From the NCBI GenBank assembly GCA_026396495.1, contig JAPLWR010000076.1, positions 1-6,406 on the forward strand: 6,406 nt of DNA. Direction: 5' to 3'. This document shows, one piece after another, positions 6,001 to 6,406 of this stretch. The position numbers and the translations under genes were made by a program. This DNA is from Candidatus Magasanikiibacteriota bacterium. Lineage in GTDB: Bacteria; Patescibacteriota; Patescibacteriia; Magasanikbacterales; UBA10003. Under the pieces are notes generated by a model. The model was given only the letters and a program-made list of their open reading frames with translations. It was not told where the DNA came from and ran no database searches. Numbering within the stretch: the first letter of the stretch is position 1; the number at the start of each line of letters is the position of its first letter.

Positions 6001-6406
6001 ACTCCACAGTTTATGTACGTTTAAGACCCAATGATTCTTTGATTAATGGTTCTACAGTCACCTCAGCGGCTTTGGAAATTGATAACAAGTTACCAGTGGT
6101 GGCTAGCGTAGTGCCAGCTCAAAATGCTGGGGCGCGTACTGTGGCTATAACTTATAATTTAACCGATGCCAATAATTCTACCGTAGAATTAAACATCTCC
6201 TCTGATGGTGGATCTACTTGGAACGTGGCCACCTCTTCAGCCACGGGTGCGGTAGGTGCAGGAGTGACGCCGGCTACGGGTAAAACTATCACTTGGAATG
6301 CTGGAACAAATTTTGACAATCAATATAATACTAACATGAAGGTGCGGGTGCGCGCGCGTGACACTTTTGGCAATCAAGGTAGTTTTGCGGAATCTAGTGT
6401 TTTTAC
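3015..6406 (+). CDS. Giant repeat-rich cell-surface protein, 3' end cut by window edge
   Basis: An uninterrupted frame of 1130 codons runs from the ATG at 3015 off the right edge; I translated it throughout and found no stop. Residues 1-123 hold two hydrophobic segments (about 31-57 and 88-115). Residues 124-155 are a short beta-rich stretch (WTFDVPTDY, then GGVARLKDLG). Residues 160-336 look like a jelly-roll or carbohydrate-binding-module fold (opening GFDTAATGW, closing FDNVIVNW). Residues 340-448 form another beta domain. Then follow module B (450-571), A (572-682), C (683-790), FN3-like D (791-906), B' (907-1025) and A' (1026 to the edge). The ectodomain is rich in Thr, Ser, Ala, Asn and Gly, poor in Lys and free of Cys, as expected for a surface adhesin or stalk. 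Binding to glycans or other cells is inference. It starts 10 bases after the previous stop and shares that gene's N-terminal module. No Shine-Dalgarno sequence is seen. Confidence 0.9.
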   Translation, partial: MASKWLSLFFKLSAWTFNLKEKMIKADKWYAAAFYALIIFISELAIALVSLPLYFIVSPQNLQERGIVFPTTEGEPIHFKSYIVRRKISIVTIFGAGGLFIIKVAFVAIVSFYLLGAQQLLAATQNWTFDVPTDYTTSSANVEITGGVARLKDLGSTSSGATTNSGFDTAATGWTGADWLQPTGSTATENYVSSGGNPGGYVNVRLQTSNNKNKIVAGYWYQSFTTTVASPDTATLNLDWSSLTFTAPNPLQSYKLYAFIDTGSGVPTLGTEVWSSPTITGTTSWASVTPINITAKVPTAGTYYVKVAAHMQGNASTNTTYNLITGFDNVIVNWSKTTHVYDATSPTVRPNTSLTMTKTVSWDSFSETATKNGGEVNYQLSTDDGVTWKYWTGSAWGTAGASNYNTAAVVNTNFSTFSTSSNKIMWKAFLTGNGTQQVILDNVAVTYTENTPPVVASLTPAQNTTYGYVNVGYNLQDANSDPSSLVNYEYSLTGAFTGEQVTMTASSTDPAHSGVTNLTTSPAGIAKTFVWNAKSQLGAVYNTGVYVRLRGNDGIQNGAYTTSSAITIDYVNPVISNVAATEVVGSTNVTISYDLTDNTSDNLLVELQISGDGGSTWTVPATSVTGAVGTGVTTGVSKTITWAAGTDYTGQQKSNMQVRVRAKDKWQNQGAYTASSNFALDTLNPAAATAADLQAQPLAGATTVLVGGSFTEVNPNLNDFFVAIDGGAYSASTTGSTNTATPTNQATAVGATLDGNDSIFKVKIVHTDDYSNIGTNENVNPSTAYKYVKPYTPSAPTLSSPITTRLDLQVNEAVGEATDLQYAMQETTTGNYVQSDGTLGATIVWQVLGTSSGQWGNGLGVRGKVRVTGLSSPVSQYIFKVKSRNPSDSAHAVSSESAYSATAQVPNTAPSIILNSNAQTTDGTQYVPINYTGTDGQGDISSISLYEYSQDNSTWHTMTEKAGVSSNGVSNLVFLPTGSAYLFAWNSATDLANIEDSTVYVRLRPNDSLINGSTVTSAALEIDNKLPVVASVVPAQNAGARTVAITYNLTDANNSTVELNISSDGGSTWNVATSSATGAVGAGVTPATGKTITWNAGTNFDNQYNTNMKVRVRARDTFGNQGSFAESSVF
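3492..4022 (+). other. Jelly-roll / carbohydrate-binding-like domain in the giant protein
   Basis: Residues 160-336 read like a galactose-binding-type beta sandwich. It opens with a GFDTAATGW segment, followed by GGYVNVRL, YWYQSFTTT, a hydrophobic YKLYAFID strand, a GTYYVKVAAH strand and the closing FDNVIVNW. The order (N-terminal GF..GW, paired strands, and a final strand reading FDNV.V) matches the CBM4/9-like and related folds in general style. No single catalytic residue can be pointed out, so this is a binding rather than an enzymatic prediction. The fold call is by eye, and a different jelly-roll family is possible. Confidence 0.5.
4032..4358 (+). other. Beta domain with Asp-box-like motif in the giant protein
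   Basis: Residues 340-448 contain TKTVSWDSF, then VNYQLSTDDGVTWKYW, then NKIMWKAFL and a closing VILDNVAVTY. Residues S381-W388 exactly fit the S-x-D-x-G-x-T-W pattern of the Asp box, a beta-hairpin turn known from sialidase propellers and other beta proteins. The layout suggests a single beta sandwich, not a propeller. It separates the jelly-roll region from the Ig-like repeats. Confidence 0.5.
4362..4727 (+). repeat. Ig-like module B, copy 1 (giant protein)
   Basis: Residues 450-571 begin with NTPPVVASLTPAQN and end with VYVRLRGND, then a Gly-Ala-Tyr turn and ITIDY. The second copy at 5733-6089 shares NT.P at the start, a central YEYS, MT, GV.NL, F.WN, VYVRLR.ND and the closing ID. The similarity is at protein level, with indels, and the DNA is diverged. 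The module is probably one beta sandwich acting as a spacer. Confidence 0.75.
4728..5060 (+). repeat. Ig-like module A, copy 1 (giant protein)
   Basis: Residues 572-682 contain PVISNVAATE, YDLTDNTSDN, the Asp-box match S610-W617 (SGDGGSTW), TGAVGTGV, KTITWAAGTD and MQVRVRAKD, then NQGAYTASS. The second copy at 6090 onward repeats this series in the same order with close spacing. The pattern is typical of extracellular Ig/cadherin-like beta sandwiches. Confidence 0.8.
5061..5384 (+). other. Module C of the giant protein (unassigned beta domain)
   Basis: Residues 683-790 open with NPAAATAADLQAQPLAGATT and include VLVGGSFTEVNPNLNDFFVA, GGAYSAS, TLDGNDSIFKVKIVHTDDY and a closing AYKYVKPY. Only one copy lies inside the window. 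It has the hydrophobic alternation of a beta sandwich but matches no family I recognise. It is present between modules A and D, and the higher-order repeat predicts a second copy just past the right edge. Confidence 0.5.
5385..5732 (+). other. Fibronectin type III-like module D (giant protein)
   Basis: Residues 791-906 start with a Pro-rich linker (YTPSAPTLSSP), continue with LDLQVNEAVG and LQYAMQETTTGNYVQ, and end with KVRVTGLSSPVSQYIFKVKS followed by RN. The ending matches the FN3 hallmark of a conserved Leu turn, then Y-x-F/V-x-V-x-A/S-x-N. FN3 domains are common spacers in bacterial surface proteins and enzymes. One copy is visible. Confidence 0.6.
5733..6089 (+). repeat. Ig-like module B, copy 2 (giant protein)
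   Basis: Residues 907-1025 start with NTAPSIILNSNAQ and contain YVPINYTGTD, LYEYSQDNSTW, GVSNLVF, FAWNSATD and VYVRLRPND, closing with LEIDNK. It aligns with copy 1 at an offset of about 457 residues (1371 bases). The Asp-box-like turn here is shortened to S-Q-D-N-S-T-W (949-955), one residue less than the canonical pattern. Confidence 0.75.
6090..6406 (+). repeat. Ig-like module A, copy 2, cut by window edge (giant protein)
   Basis: Residues 1026-1130 contain PVVASVVPAQN, YNLTDANNS, the Asp-box match S1062-W1069 (SSDGGSTW), TGAVGAGV, KTITWNAGTN and MKVRVRARD, then NQGSFAESS. It aligns with copy 1 at an offset of about 454 residues (1362 bases). Its opening resembles that of module B copy 1 more than that of module A copy 1. 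The last codon is incomplete at the window edge. Confidence 0.8.

Noticed and set aside
3015..6406. Recoded TGA (as in Gracilibacteria/Absconditabacteria)
   Set aside because: No in-frame TGA occurs in any of the five genes and all visible stops are TAA or TAG, so nothing suggests recoding, although TGA is also not seen as a stop.
4362..6406. CRISPR array or DNA-level tandem repeat
   Set aside because: The repeats are protein modules of over 100 residues with diverged DNA in one open frame, not short identical repeats with spacers.

Overview
The window is compact, A/T-rich bacterial DNA. All five genes lie on the + strand and nearly every base is coding. Intergenic gaps are 60, 4, 23 and 10 bases, and no stretch over 300 bases lacks a gene. 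All four visible stops are TAG or TAA, and no in-frame TGA occurs, so the standard bacterial code fits. No gene has a clear Shine-Dalgarno sequence. These traits, together with receiver-only response regulators and a huge Thr/Ser/Asn/Gly-rich surface protein built of beta-sandwich repeats, suggest a member of the Candidate Phyla Radiation (Patescibacteria, Parcubacteria-like). That placement is inference from style, not a database match.

Left part (1-2159): a signalling cluster. It holds the C-terminal 440 or so residues of a hybrid-free sensor histidine kinase (HAMP end, coiled coil, PAS, HisKA, HATPase_c), cut by the left edge. Two tandem, paralogous, CheY-like single-domain response regulators follow. 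A good extended -10 promoter sits between the kinase and the first regulator.

Right part (2183-6406): an envelope cluster. A 273-residue membrane protein with two N-terminal membrane segments, one Ig-like domain and a C-terminal membrane segment is followed 10 bases later by a giant open-ended gene (3015 to beyond 6406, at least 1130 codons). The giant protein starts with the same kind of two-segment membrane module. It continues with a jelly-roll-like region, a further beta domain, and an ordered series of Ig/FN3-like modules (B-A-C-D-B'-A'...) that reveals a higher-order repeat of about 455 residues.

The most interesting points are the shared paralogous membrane module in the small and giant proteins, the higher-order repeat with signs of module shuffling, the topology puzzle it raises, and the closeness of a two-component system lacking any DNA-binding output to these surface genes. 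A working hypothesis is that the kinase and receivers signal by protein contact, possibly related to surface attachment. The sequence shows only the linkage, not the function.
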